A stretch of DNA of 64,000 bases from Lonicera japonica (Eukaryota; Streptophyta; Magnoliopsida; Dipsacales; Caprifoliaceae), in assembly GCA_021464415.1 (NCBI GenBank), contig CM038467.1:24336011-24400010 (forward strand), in the 5' to 3' direction. The translations under genes were made by a program, and so were the position numbers. This document shows, one piece after another, positions 10,125-23,033 of this stretch; within the stretch, counting starts at the first letter, position 1, and each line of letters opens with the position of its first letter. Below the pieces are notes generated by a model that saw only the letters and a list, made by a program, of their open reading frames with translations, ran no database searches and was not told the origin of the DNA.

Positions 10125-12713
10125 CATGCAAATCTTCTGTTTTGAGGAACTATGAGTTCACTGGAGTGGATAATGGTATAGACTCAAATCAGATTTCAGC
10201 AGCTGATGATGGGTTGGACCCATTTCAAATGGAACTTGACTCCATTCCCAAAACAGGGTCGGCCCAGTGGGTGTGAAGGGTGGGTGACTGCACAGGGCCC
10301 TTATTACAACAATAGTTTTTGTAATTTATGTAAGGGGATCAATATTGTAAACACGAGATGAGAAAGGGTTTCCAAGTTTCAAATATTTTACAGGGTCCTG
10401 TATATCTTGAGACTGGACCTGTTCCCAAAATTGTTGATCTTTAGAAGCGAAGAGGAATCGAACAAGATGTTTGGTGAATTGAGCAGGGCAGATGTCTTCA
10501 ATAAGCAAAAAGTACATTCTGCAGTTGGTTAACTTAAGGATCTGTATATATGGCATTTTGCTTTAAGGTTGTGATCTGCCAATAATCAGGAGAAAATTTA
10601 TGGAAGAGGAAGGACTCTATGGCCATTAAAACAGAAGCATAATTTCTGAAATTGTTATGCCGCCTGATGGTGACATACTGCATAGTTGTCAATGGTGCAC
10701 CTAGCTCAAAATTTGCGACTTGAAAGGGCTAAGGCGATTGGCGAAGCACATTCAATAAAGCATTGTATAGCTGGAGCAGTGGAAAGGCCTTCCTGCAATT
10801 TAACAAGTGCATATGGTTTAAGTTTACAAAGCACTTTATTATTCTCTAATTGTTCTTTTTGTGAAACCATTCCCTGTAGCACAAACTATTTCCCCGATGT
10901 TTTTTTAATGCATTGGCCTAATGTTTTCCTAATCAAGAATTTTTTGCTTCTCAAAAATTTTGTTGTGAGCATGTATTTTCTGCAATGAACTGCAAAAAAG
11001 AAAAAAAATTAAGTAGAAAACACAAGAAGACCCCTTGCGACATTGTATCTGTTGCAAAAATCTCCAAAATAATATCTACAAGGCATTTTTCTTTGCACCA
11101 AAATCTTTTGAAGAGGGGTTTTAATAACAAATTTAGAGTTCAAGGTCATTTGTTCTGCATTTTACGCTACTTTCTATCACATAATTTAGTTCTTTTACTT
11201 GTTCAACAGTTAACTGAAAAATGCAAGCAAGCAAAGCTTTAGTGGTTCCGTTTCTAAAAAATAATTTCTCATATTTCTTTGTATGTTGTAGAGTACATGA
11301 AGGATGGAAAATATACTAGTTTGAGGAAACAGCTTTCAGGTGAGAGAATCCTATTTGTTGGTTCTAACAGAAAACACCTGTTCTAAAGCAGGAGCATAGC
11401 TTACTTCAACGGATAAGGCACAACACTTTGAGGTAGTTGTTATCTTGTAGCTTGAGCAGTCCATTCCTTGGAAAAAATGAAATTAATGGTTTTATACTGG
11501 GGAATGAATGCACCAAGTGTGATTTATGTAGTTTACTACTGTGTGTTGTCCACTACTCTGGCCAATTTATACATTGAATTGGAAAAGGTTAAAACCCCTA
11601 GAAACTTCTCACCGAAATTTAAGGGAATAGTCTGATGATTTCACGCTTGCAAGCTTGGAGAAACTTGTTAACATTAATTACTTAACCGCTCATTTTGGGC
11701 CTTAAAAGTATGCATGAGCTTATTCATCATTTCTATACGCATCTTATGTTTTCATAAGCATTAATGATATGCATCTATATATAGGTGGTGTGAAAGTCCA
11801 AATTCACCATTTTATATGCCACAAATGAAGACATTTTCCCAACAAGAGTGTCTTGCATTGGTTACGTACAGAAATTTTAAGAACTGAATTAGCTCTTCAA
11901 AAACTTACCCTCGTTAGTTACTTTTACGCCTCAAAATTATAGTGAGGCTGCAATTAATACTTGGCGAATGGTTGCCTTTCGCTCCTACTTTTTTCTATTA
12001 TTATTTTTATTTTGAATTACAACGATGGGATTCAAACCCTTGACCTAGCCCCTCCCATCTGATCCCTAATACCCACCAGCACTGCCACTGTGCTATTATG
12101 CCATCAGCACCCTCCACTCCTACTTAACCTCATGAAACTTAAATTTCAAATAACTCACTTTACCATTTACGGATTATCAAAATACCACCATTACATGCAT
12201 ATATGTGTGTGTGTGTGCAGAGTATATCTTTTCTTGTTACTGTACAAAATTGAATCAACATATAACCCTTAAGTTAATGATCATAGGCATAGCAAGTAGG
12301 ACGATTGCCCATATTTGATGGAGTCCCTTCACGCCATTCGATTCATTACACATGAGCTTATTGTCGTGATACGTGCACTGCGTCTGATTCCTGGAGTGAA
12401 GAACAAAAAAATGAATGAAGTGAGAAAATGCATGGGTGCAATATACTTGATTTTAAACTTATATATTTACTATATAGGGTTTGAGCATCCCTCGATTGCA
12501 AAAATGTATTGTCCACATCATTATAATGTGCCAAAGGTGACTTGTGCAATAATTTTTGGGAGACAATTTTAGGGACATATTTTGAGGGACATGATAATGT
12601 GTCACCCATGCATTGGTGAACGATGGAGCCCGTGCAGAGTTCACTTGTGGTGGACTCAATTAATTGACCAATGTATTGGTGACACATCACTGTGTCTTCT
12701 AAAATTGTTTCAC
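10125..12713. other. Intergenic region between PPR and thaumatin-like genes
   Basis: 2.6 kb of mostly unassigned AT-rich sequence. A GC-rich patch at 10252-10345 (CAGGGTCGGCCCAGTGGG ... CAGGGCCCTTATTAC) resembles pieces of the CAGGGCCGG element at 41367-41596. A SINE-like block lies at 12020-12115. A TG microsatellite lies near 12205-12218. The short open frames here show no family motif, and I do not call a gene. Confidence 0.4.
12020..12115 (-). mobile_element. tRNA-derived SINE-like element
   Basis: Read on the minus strand it has GATGGCATAATAGCACAGTGG, an A-box-like segment, and about 70 bp later GGGTTTGAATCCC, a B-box. This RNA polymerase III promoter spacing is typical of plant tRNA-derived SINEs. 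Target duplications were not resolved. Confidence 0.5.
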
Positions 12714-13614
12714 CTACCTTGATCCACAAAATGCCACTACATAATCTGTAGCAGAGCAAGTCAAAATGCTGGTTGGGTCATCATAGGCATAGCTATATGC
12801 CGAAGGGCATGCCGTTTTGAAAGCCCTGGAATAATTCGAAGGCGAACATGTCACGGGATTAGAGTACATTCCTCTACAGCAATACTCGTCTGTATCAAAC
12901 GCATTGCACGCACTCCTGCAAGCAACAGTTTTTCCAGAGGATTTCACAGCGAGCTCCGGCGGACAGTTGTCCCTCAAGTCGCTTTCACAACCGGCGGCGC
13001 TACAGTTCCCTTTGCCATTAATGGGTGTGACAATCAATGGCAAATTGAACCCGTCAACCAGGCTAACATCATAAAAGTCGGGCTGGCCGAGGGTAAATTC
13101 GGCAATTGAAGCGGGCGGGTTCCCCGGTCCCGTGCATTTTATGGAGTTACCGCAGCTGCCGGTTTGGCATGTGCCATTGCCTTTTTTGTCGAATTGGCAA
13201 CTGGTTCGGCCCCATATCCGGCCACTCCACCCCGGTGGGGCGGTGAAGACGGCGGATTGGCCTGGTTTTAATGTGAAACCGTCACCATTGGGTTTGTCAT
13301 TCTGTGCTATACCTGGCCAGATTGTTTCTTTGCAGCTATTGATTATGGTGAAATTTGAACAGGTCGATAACTTCAGCCCTGCTAAGTTTGATCCATAGTC
13401 AGTATATATGTATAAATATATGTAGTATACTGATTATACAATTGATTGGAACGTCCCAGAAAAGAAAGAACAACTTTAATTTGGGACGGTGAGAGTATTG
13501 ATAGTTTCTTGGGAACCAAACAAGAATTATGAGAGAAGGAAATTGTTAATTACCTGACGCTATAACAAGCAGAAGCAGCGAAACTTTTGGGAGTGCAGTG
13601 AGATGGGAAGCCAT
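12714..13614 (-). CDS. Thaumatin-like protein (PR-5 family), 2 exons
   Basis: Two exons, 13554-13614 and 12714-13378, joined at a phase-1 GT-AG intron just after the signal peptide, the usual position in this family. The product is 241 aa. Residues 1-20 form a hydrophobic signal peptide (LLLLVIAS), so the protein is secreted. The mature part shows family hallmarks: NSCKETIWPGI, PPGWSGRIWGRTSC, SIAEFTL, FYDVSLVDGFNLP, the C-rich C-terminal domain and a final VVAFCG. Thaumatin-like proteins are apoplastic defence or stress proteins with a beta-sandwich and an acidic cleft. I count 17 Cys; the family norm is 16, and the extra one (STCSN) lies near the mature N-terminus. The motif usually written TGDCGG reads TGSCGN here. 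Confidence 0.92.
13448..13497. mobile_element. Stowaway MITE end remnant in intron
   Basis: The sequence AATTTGGGACGGTGAGAGTA matches the complement of the usual Stowaway terminus (CTCCCTCCGTCCCAAATT). Only about 50 bp are recognisable, inside the thaumatin-like gene intron. Confidence 0.4.
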
Positions 13615-14718
13615 GGCTGACTGAAATTTGTTGTTTGATTTTTGTAAACACTGAATGAGTGCATTATTTTGATTATGTGAAATGTGTTAAATAAACATAT
13701 GTGAAAGAAAGTAGAAGAATAACGTGTTGTAGGGAGTGTGAATATTGAAATGTTTGGTTCGTTCCTTCCTTCCATAACCAAATGAATTCAATGAATGATT
13801 CCTTTCCTCCCCCAAAATCTATTTCCCCTTACAGTGCCTCTTAACTATTTGCTTTTCTACAACAAGAAAGGATCAACTTCCTTTGCAATTCTCATGAGCC
13901 ATTAGTAAAAGTTTTGCCTAGGAATGTACGATATACATCTATTTTACAAAAAAAAAAAAAAATGACATAAATGAAAGCGTCATGAACGTCCTCTTTCCGC
14001 GATCACTAACAGCATAGTAGTCTAATGGTGCACTTTGTGTCCCTCGGAACTAAGTCTCAAGTTTGATTCTTTATGAATATAGTCGACCCCTTTAATGTAG
14101 TAATGACAATCAAACAGTTCTTTTCTTTTTTTTTTAGCTCAAAGCCGCACTTTGAATGTTGCACCGAATTTGATAGATATCACTCTTCATAACAAGAAAG
14201 TCCCAAATGTTAATTCTTTGCATATTACATGGATGTTTTGGTATGCTCTTTCAACACCTTCCAACATGTTTTGAAAGCCAAAAATGTAATTTCTTCCCCA
14301 TTTGTTATAACTTGGTTTATTTTTGTGGCCTAGGACTTTGGCCAAATTTGTCAGTTAAAATTTCATCAAAAAATTATTGACCCTAAAAATTGTAAACCTC
14401 GCTTTAAAAAGAGTTTATTAGTTTCACCTAATGAGTCAAAAATGCTCAAGTAAAGATCCTGCACATCAACAAGAACTTGTATATTTCATACGTGGCCTGC
14501 CTTTGATTTGACCAAAGATTAACAATTTATGCGCGCAAGCTGATCCAAAATATACCATTCTAGTTAAGAAAATTCACAAAATGGTGCCACAAGAAAATTG
14601 ATCAAGCAGCCCAAACAACAGTGCTACAAATACCAACCACGTGAATTGTCACTTTCATCAATCATGGTCAATGTCTTCATTAAAGGGAAAAAAAAAAAAA
14701 CAACAAAACACAAAACAA
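13615..14718. other. Intergenic; thaumatin-like promoter, ELO 3' region
   Basis: No coding motif. The right part should carry the polyadenylation signals of the ELO gene, and the left part the thaumatin-like promoter. A weak SINE-like block lies near 14005-14125: TAGTAGTCTAATGGTGCAC, then CAAGTTTGATTC, at A-box to B-box spacing. I hold it at low confidence. Confidence 0.35.
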
Positions 14719-15528
14719 TCAAGACTGTTTATCCCTGTTCTTCTTGCTCTTAGCATAATTCTTAAAATGAAAGTCAACAAACAGAGCCAAAAGTGAGGCA
14801 TTGAAAACCGCATTGAAACACCAACCATAGAACCCGGAACAACCCGACCCGGTAGTAAAATGGTAGTAAAGCATCACACCCGAAACCCCAAAGCTAAAAA
14901 CAAATTGGATAATCTGACAGTCGGTGACCCATCTCTTCCACCACGGCCGCCTCCCCAGTGCGCACAACATATAGTAGGCGTACATTAGCACGTGAACACT
15001 GGCATTGGTAATGAGCGCCACGGGTAGGAGTGATTGGGACACGGAGAGCCAGACATAGCACATGACCACCACGACGGCGTGGTGGTACACGTGGAGGAAT
15101 GACAGCCGCCGGTTGCCACGCCCGAGGATGATCAAGAGGGTGTCCAAGAATTCAAGAATCTTGGAGAAGTAGAAGATGTGGGCCCAGAAGAAGACGGGGC
15201 CACCTGGAGGGGTGTGGTTGGGTGGGAAGCAGAAGATCCAAGATTTGGATGGCATTTGGGACAGGGAGGAGAGGGTGGTGGCGAGGGCCATGAGGAGGGA
15301 GAGGAGAAGGAGGGTGAGATTGTGGAGGGCGGAGATGGGGCGGAGGAGGGTGGCGGGGATGGTGGGGGAGAGGCGGTGGAGAGAGAAGGTGAGGAGGAGG
15401 TAGGTGAGGATGGTGAGGGTGAGGAAGAGGGGGGTGGAGCCTATTGTTTGGCCTTGCTTCCACTCATATTGGCTTATTGTTGGGTGGTCTACTAGCCAGT
15501 AGTGGACGGTGGTGTAGAGGTTGTCCAT
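14719..15528 (-). CDS. ELO-family fatty acid elongase (3-ketoacyl-CoA synthase type)
   Basis: A 269-aa intronless membrane protein of the ELO/Sur4 family. Members catalyse the condensing step of very-long-chain fatty acid elongation in the ER. The signature motifs are present: Y-x2-K-x2-E-x2-D-T at about 120-130 (YFSKILEFLDT) and the catalytic histidine box HVYHH at 146-150, followed by a hydrophobic stretch. Hydrophobic segments near 33-50, 70-90, 147-185, 202-225 and 240-255 suggest several membrane spans. The C-terminus is lysine-rich (KNYAKSKKNRDKQS), consistent with ER retention. Plant members, such as the Arabidopsis HOS3 group, are usually intronless and of this length. The antisense frames over 15152-15495 arise from GC-rich codons in this gene. 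Confidence 0.93.
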   Translation of the reverse strand: MDNLYTTVHYWLVDHPTISQYEWKQGQTIGSTPLFLTLTILTYLLLTFSLHRLSPTIPATLLRPISALHNLTLLLLSLLMALATTLSSLSQMPSKSWIFCFPPNHTPPGGPVFFWAHIFYFSKILEFLDTLLIILGRGNRRLSFLHVYHHAVVVVMCYVWLSVSQSLLPVALITNASVHVLMYAYYMLCALGRRPWWKRWVTDCQIIQFVFSFGVSGVMLYYHFTTGSGCSGFYGWCFNAVFNASLLALFVDFHFKNYAKSKKNRDKQS

Positions 15529-16644
15529 GGCGGCGCCGGTAGAAAAAGAGAGAGAGATGTGGGAACTGGGGGGAAATGGATGGTAGTGGTTCTCTCTCTC
15601 AATGTGGATATTGACCCATACTCTTCCAAATTGGTCGTAGGAGCGTCTCCTCCTCTAGATTCTATTTGCAGCTTTTTTTCATATTACTCATTTTATTTAT
15701 TTTTTAAACATAACTATTGCACCAAATTTCGGAATAAAACCATCAATTTGAGCCAACGCTAATAAGATCATTTGTCCAAAATTAAGTTCATAAATTTTTT
15801 AGTGTTCTTTAGTTTTTACATAATCAATGGTTAAATCAAAATTTAAAGATGTGAATTATGTCCTCTAATGAAACCTATTAAGCAAGACTAACAAAGTTAG
15901 TTAAAGCAACATAACCTCTAAAATACAATGTTAATTGTGCTCCGAAGATGTGTTTTAGATTGGTTGCAGAAGAAACCAGCTTTTATGCAAGCAGAACGGA
16001 CATGCACTGAAGTGAAGAGTATTCAAGCCAAAGAACCAATAGTAGCCTTACTGTATCTTTGATACTTTTTAGAAAAATATCAATTTTAGTTTAATCAATG
16101 AATCCACAACTAATTTTCAATTGGATCATGTCCTAGAGAAAAATAGATCTGAGACATTTGGAAAAAATAAAAATATATATATAGAAATATTAAAGAGAAT
16201 AAAAGCTTTGTATACCACGGCTATGTTTAATCCAATCCGAAAGAGTAAATTTGGAACAAAAAATTGTCCCTCAGAACAGGACTCCAGTATCAAAAGTAGC
16301 AATCAGATTGATAATTTTCAGACCATAAAGGTCTAAATAGATCCAACAAATGAGCCTTCTATGAACTACTACTATTCATAAAACAATTTTATTATTCCCC
16401 AATTAGTAGGGTTACAAAAACCTAGAGAAGTCAAAATAAATAAGTAGCAAACAAAATTCAAGAAACTGCCCCCAATAACTTCTTCTCACTAAACTCGATC
16501 AATAAGTTCCCAGTAGAAAAACCAAACCTCCGCCCGGGCTCCGTTATCAAACGCCAAATTTTCTTTCTGACCTTAACTCATTGCGTATTGATCAACTCAT
16601 CCGCATGTCACAAAATTAAGCGCGCGTCAACAAAGACGCTAAGC
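15529..16644. other. Intergenic; ELO promoter and RETICULATA-related 3' region
   Basis: The first part is the upstream region of the minus-strand ELO gene. The part nearer 16.4-16.6 kb is the likely 3' UTR of the RETICULATA-related gene. No further gene or repeat boundary is recognised. Confidence 0.4.
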
Positions 16645-19600
16645 TCAGCTCGTCACCTTTTTCCTCACCACTCTCTTTCTTCGAGCTTTGGGAGGAGGCG
16701 CTTCTCCTTCAGGAGTGGAGTCGCTCTGTCCCTGTTTGATGCCTAGAAGACCGAGTCCAGAAACAATGTTGTTCTTGGAAATAAACCAATTTGAAGTACT
16801 ATCAACGGCCTCCTTTGGCCTATTGTAAACCTTCAAGACGTCATCTGAGTGAGCTAGCGGGTCAGCCTCCACCCCAAGCCAGGCCCGCCTCGATGTCTCT
16901 CCTAATTGAACGTTCAAAATCCTGCATTTGTTTTAAATAATCAAACCATGTGTGTCACAACGGCTGTTTCAAATTAAATGTGTTTCATAAGACAAACACG
17001 AATTTCAACCTCGTCAACGGTGCGAATAAAACTTATTCACTATGGTGAGATATGGTACATTGATTGTGTGTTGAAACTGAAATGACACTCTCCATATGAG
17101 ACATCCCAAAATGGAAATTGTGGGGTGCACAAATTGGGGTAACCCTCCCCTGTCAGATATCCTCATCCCTTAAAGAGGGATTTGAAACTGCAACAGATGG
17201 GGTTTGAACCTACCCCTGACAGGGTTCAAGCCAAAAGCCCTCTAAAAACTCACTTTCACACTTGATCCACCTGCTCCTATGGAATACTCTATTTTCAATT
17301 ACACAGTGAAAGTGGCCACCTCAATTTCGAACAAGCGACCTCTTGCTTATGAAAGGGGTGCATTCATCATTGAGCTAGAAGCTCGTGTTCAATATACAAA
17401 ATAGTCTACTGAAACATAATTCATCTATCTAATTATTAACATAGCTGAGGATAAGTAAGTGATGTTAATACACTAATGCCATTAAGAAGCGCAAAAGCTA
17501 ATATTTCAGAGCTAGCAGAATTACCAAAACTTGCAAATATGCGACAAGTAGAAAATACATGGATACTCAAGAACAATGAGAAACTGCTACCTTAGAGTGG
17601 CACTAAAAGCTAATCCCACTCCGATAACATCAAAATAGTTGACCATCGTTCTATCAAATCCGCATAAGAGTTGATACCGCAGGTTTGCATATAGACCAAG
17701 GAAAGCTCCATAACCAAGCGCATTAGTACTCACAGTTGGAAGTGTCACAGATAATCTGACAAATTAACAATAAAACAAATTAGCCTGTGATGATTTGATT
17801 GCCCAATCAGATGGGCGAAGTTGGGAAAAGATCCAACAAAAAAAAGTTAAACACATATATACACACATTTATATGGGAAGACCGGAGTTTACAACAACAT
17901 TAAATTCAAATATACTATAGGACAATTAACAACTAACTTCGACTTATTCCATCTGGTATTTCGTAGGGATAAAGACTCAAGGATAATTATATGTATTAGA
18001 TATATTTATATATGATAATGAAAGTACAGATGTTTTAAAACTCAATCATATGAAACAACGAATCATAATTCGACAAGTTTTCAAAAGATGAATTTGTAAC
18101 ACCTAACAAATCATCAACAAATTCACAAATGTAACAAACAAATCTAAATACCAATAAATAAAGAAAACACATATATAGACCTCGTGTACGCAGTACGCAC
18201 AGACAATGTTTATAAAAAAGAAAACAATATAATCAAAGCAGTGGCAGAAGTGCCTAAAGCAGGGCCCGTGCCATTATTATGTCATATTATATACATATAG
18301 ATACATGTAAAATGCTTTTTACCTCCCCTCCTTTTTACTGGCAGCGAGATTCGACAAAGCACCTTGTACTGTTCCAGCAGTTAATCCAACCATACATAAC
18401 TCTGCAGCCTTGTAGAAAAAGGATTGGACTCTCTTTTGCAAATCAAATTCCCTAAGTGGATAGCTCTTTTCAAAGATATTGTTCGGAAGCTTTTGCAGCG
18501 TATTTTGCAAATCGAAACGGAATGTGTTCCCATATGAACGGCAAGGAGCAAGTGACCAAACAACAATGGCATTGCATGCTGTTACTGTTAGCACATTTAT
18601 AAGTGCAAGATCCCATTCCTGCTTTATCCTAAAAATTACAGCAAAAAAACAAATATTTAGCTAGTTAACAAGTTAAATGAACAAGATGTGGGCTTGTGGT
18701 CAAGCAGTTGAAAGTAGAAGTATGTATACTAGCCACCCAGGTTCGAGTCCCCCTCCCCCCTCCCTCAACTCGAACACCCACATCTAGCAATCGCATGTAT
18801 CAACTATCACAAACATGTCAAATGAACACATCATAAAGATTCTCAATAGTTAACAGCAAAATAATACCTCTCCTTGCGAGTTTTCAACTCCCACCAAACA
18901 GAGCAACCAATTGTAGATGCCTGCTCTAAAATTAACCTATATAGAAATGATGGGTCCGCGATCATCCTGTACAAAATGGAGATGATTATAATAAATATCA
19001 AAAGGGAACAGAAATATAAGTTTCTAATTTTTGCAATAAGTACGTAAATGGTGAACTCTGAAATTAGCTCTATTATATTGTATGGACAGGACTTATTAAT
19101 AAAGTTACCTGCCAATGAATGCCCTAGACATTCCTTGAGGAAACGTTCGAGCAATAACTCTAGCAGTGGTTGGCCTGGCATTGATTGCTAGATATCTTAC
19201 CATTTGAGCTGAGCTGACCAAGCCCTGCAGGCAATTACTAATCAGAATCCAAGGTACTTTGAATTTGTAACCTATTATTAATGCAATATTAAACAATGAT
19301 AAAGTGCCCCTATTTTTATGCAATCCTTTAACATGTTCCCTCCAAGAAAATGTCTACGGAGTACTAAAACAAGGGAGTGAGTCTAATTTCTTAAATAGAA
19401 ACAGGCGAAAAGTCTAAAAAGTCTTTTTACCATTTCATAGGCTTGCCGAAGTCCAGCTGGCAAATCCATCATTGTCTTCTGCCATTCATTCAATACGGCA
19501 TCAACAAATTTCCGATCAAACAGCTGTAAAATATATACCCACAAACAATTACTCAAAGTTGAAGATATTTAATGAAGCATACTAGAAAGTAAAATAAATT

Positions 19601-22600
19601 GTTCATTTAAACTGTCTTCATGCTTGCTTGGGATTGCGAACCTCTGGAAAAACAATCCGTCTCCTAAAGAGTCCACCTTCGCTTCCCTCATCACCGTCAT
19701 CGAAGTCATCAAAGTAATCGTCGTCGTCACCATCGTCATCGCCACCATCGCCGCCACCATGACTATTTCTCTTTCCAATATCACCACCACCTCCGCCAGT
19801 TGCAAGCTGCGATATATCACAAGTATCAGCCCAAAGCTCGCGATTCAAAATGGCTTTTAAAGAAAATAAGGTTAAATAAAACAACGCATGCATAACCTAC
19901 AGGAAATGGAAATTTTGACTCAGACATCACAATAATAATGGAAATTAGACCTAGGTGTCACTTTATTTGTTTTTTCAATTTGATACCTTTTTGTCACTAA
20001 ATGGTACAAGTTGTGTCATTAGAAGGTACAAACTACAAAGACAATAAAAACATTACATGGGTACCTAACACTATCTAAATTTACTAATAAATTTGACCTC
20101 AGGGTAGAAAAGGCATTAAAGTCTAGTGCCAAGGGCAACATAGTTCTTAAGTTCTCAAGAGCTACTACATAACACATTAAATCAAATAATTCAAAATTAG
20201 ACTTTACCACTGGGAATGTATATTTACACAAGTAATCACTTCTAAGCATATCTTGGCAACAACATACTTGGCACAAGTGACCGAAGTAAACCAGCACAAA
20301 TTAAGAATCAAGAGCTTATAATAACAGTAACAACAACACAATCCAAATTTTCAGGCATAATTGACCTACAAACTAAGGCATCCATATCTAAGCCAAGTAA
20401 TGCCACACCAGCTCGAAAACCTTCAGGATCATATTTATCCCTTTTATCTGCTCTCTAGATTCATAGTTTTTTTATTCGTGATTCAACAATTGTGGTTAAA
20501 TAGTTAAAAAATATAAAAACATATACTCAAAACAAAGCTACTAAAGCTCATATAAAAGGTAAATTAATAAAAAAAATTGTATTTAAAGCTATCATTATAA
20601 TTATTAAAAAACATGTACATGATATATATATATATGTGCATACAATTATAGGTAAAGTAAAAGCTTCTAGTCTGACTAAATATCTAAAGGGCAAAATCCC
20701 TCAAAAAGAACCATCTAACATGGGGTTGGTGGTGGGTCGGAGAAGTAAAAAATTCTAATCTTACTGAATATCTAAATGCACTATCCCTCAAAAGGCAGCA
20801 CGTAATAGCCCTTCTATACTTGGGGTTAGGTTGTCATGTTGTACCAGACTATCAGCACCATGTTTAATTGAGTTGCCACAAAGTTGGCTCAAGTGCTCAA
20901 CCCATATAACACCCATATGCAACTACAAATAATAGTTTCATGTAATGCAAATGATGTGAATTCATCATGTATTGTTATCTGTGTTGTGTTTTATCCAATT
21001 TCACGTCCCGGTTTCTGATTGTCAGCACTTAATTAGAAATTTACACGCCCAATACTTTCTAAATACACCATATATGTATTTCAGATACGGCAACGAAATG
21101 CACATATGCATGTGGTTTGTTCGTCGTTGGATCACAAATAAATACAGACAAAGCCTAATTAAACCTCAGCAGGCTACACGTCCTTAGTGTTAAGAACCAT
21201 TAACCACCCAAAAACCTTGGCTGTGGGGAAAAACGGCTTATTGGATAAAATTTGTTAATGGCAGAGTGTTATACGAATGAATAAAATAGACATAAAAAGG
21301 ATTTGCACATAAGTCCAGCTTCTTCTATCGTAAGTGAAGAACAACTAACAAGAACTAAAGAGGTTAAGCGAATCAATTGCCCATTGCCTGAACTAAAAGA
21401 CGAGCACTATAATTGGCCAGGATAAGAGGAGTGTCCTGTGTCCCCCTTACCACAAACCTATAAAAGCCTTGAACCAAATTTTGAGCTCTTCGTTAGCAGG
21501 CACTGAAAAAAAAACTAAAGCATCCCAGAATTATATTTCCTACCACCATAGACTTGTTCTTAACTTCTTGGTATAACTTAAAACACTCCAATTTGCCCGA
21601 TCATAACCTTTTCACACCCTAACATCAGATTAAGACTTTCTTCCCCGACAACCATCAAATTTGCACCCTCAAACAAAACCACTCAAAGGTTAAGGGAGAA
21701 TAAAAATGTTACCAAGATCTAATAGCTAGACAGAACCTTGCTCAAAATTACACACTTGTTTACCTAGCCTTATAGAAAGTAATATTCTTAGGAACAAATT
21801 AATAAATGTAAAATATCTTCTCTTAAGAACAAGTTTCTTCTTTCCCCTTTTTCTTCTCTGTTTCATAACTTGGGGTCAGGCCTCTTAAAGCACATGGCTA
21901 ATTTCTGAGGGTACGTTCAAACACTTAAATATTTCATTATTTCATTTGTGTATGAGGTGCACATAGCATTGTATACTAGATTTTGCTAATAAAGTAGAAG
22001 GAATTCTGCGTTGGGTTTTACAAGAACCTAAAACTGATATGAAGATAGTTGAATAATGCTCCAACTAAGTTTATTTGCTTCCCGATATATATATTGATAG
22101 TGATTCCATTTGAGGCCAATACACAAACCTAGTACTTAAATCTCCAGCGAGCAATATCTTTAGTAAATAGATACCATAGAAAAGCACCTTATGCAAACTA
22201 TACGATTTTAGAAAACCTAGTTTCCTTGAAGTGCTATTTTCGACCAAACCAACATACACTTGAATATACCTATGAATTGGGCAATATATATAAAACTGGC
22301 GTACAAGTTTTTATCTAATCACCACGCATAAATTTTGAGAAAACACTTCTCAAAATACACAAAACATCCCAATTGACCAAACAAGAATTAACCACAAAAC
22401 CTAACTTAGTATTCACTCCAATTAAACAAGAGAATTAGCTTCAATTCATACTCATTTTCCAAACTTACAAACAAAATCATAAACTAAACAACAAATAATT
22501 CAGAGAAAGAAAGAATGAAAAACCTCAGGACTAGACTTGGACTTTTGCTGCGATGACAAATCGAGCTTCGGTTTCTCCAAAGTCACCGCCCCAATAGAAC

Positions 22601-22907
22601 TATACTTGCCTCCCTTCATCTCCGGAGCATACATAACCGGCGAAGCCGACGAAGACACCGGTGACTCCGACGTCGGCGATGCTCTGAAGCAACGTTCAAG
22701 TGAATCTAGAATATCCGTCCCACCATCAACCACCGCCCTAACCGCCAAACCCTTACGGAACTTCACGGAGACCGCCGCCGGTAACCGGTGAACAGGGCTG
22801 GTTAGGAAGGGCAATAACGGCTTCGATGATAGGGTTTTGACGGTTGGGATTGTTTTCTGTGTGTTAATTGGCATGATTTGAGCAGTTTGGAAAACGCACA
22901 GAGACAT
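16645..22907 (-). CDS. RETICULATA-related chloroplast protein (DUF3411), 8 exons
   Basis: Minus-strand exons: 22524-22907, 19642-19806, 19431-19523, 19109-19224, 18868-18966, 18323-18628, 17591-17755 and 16645-16921. Phases join cleanly and the product is 534 aa. Residues 1 to about 60 look like a plastid transit peptide (Ser/Thr/Pro/Lys-rich, few acids). A Gly-rich then strongly acidic tract follows at about 131-170 (GGGGGD ... DDDDYFDDFDDGDE). The DUF3411 region runs from about 184 to 465: LPAGLRQAYEMG, RTFPQGMSRAFIGRMIADP, then three hydrophobic, probably membrane segments (VLTVTACNAIVVWSLAP; ELCMVGLTAGTVQGALSNL; ALGYGAFLGLYANLRYQLL). RETICULATA-related proteins are chloroplast envelope proteins affecting leaf mesophyll and venation patterning. 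The member identity is uncertain. The tail is Lys/Arg-rich. Intron 1 is 2.7 kb. Confidence 0.9.
17165..17400 (-). mobile_element. tRNA-derived SINE-like sequence(s) in intron 7
   Basis: On the minus strand, 17322-17385 reads CTAGCTCAATGATGAATGC (A-box-like) and then GAGGTCGCTTGTTCGAAA (B-box-like). A second B-box-like complement (GGGGTTTGAACC) lies near 17199. This suggests one or two decayed SINEs inside intron 7 of the RETICULATA-related gene. Confidence 0.45.
18684..18815 (+). mobile_element. tRNA-derived SINE in intron 5
   Basis: An A-box-like GTGGTCAAGCAGTTG is followed about 45 bp later by a clear B-box, GGTTCGAGTCCC, then a C-rich stretch and TATCA near the end. Imperfect target duplications flank it (GTTAAATGAACAA left, GTCAAATGAACAC right). 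It is inserted in an intron of the RETICULATA-related gene, antisense to that gene. Confidence 0.65.
19807..22523 (-). other. Long intron 1 of RETICULATA-related gene
   Basis: 2.7 kb of AT-rich intron between the transit-peptide exon and the acidic-tract exon. It has an AT dinucleotide stretch near 20622-20636. I see no coding exon, tRNA or clear transposon ends inside it. The open frames there are short and lack family motifs. Confidence 0.5.
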
Positions 22908-23033
22908 TATTTTTTTATTTTTTTTTTGTGTTGATTTTGATAAGTGAGAGGATTTTTAGTTCATTGTTTAGGGGGAAATTGGAGTTAGGGTTCTTTTTTT
23001 TTGGCGGGGGTGTGTTATCTTGCTCTCTTCTCT

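Noticed and set aside
15152..15495. Long plus- and minus-strand open frames overlapping the ELO gene
   Set aside because: They are Gly/Glu/Arg- or Pro/His-rich low-complexity translations of the GC-rich ELO codons. The ELO frame has all family motifs.
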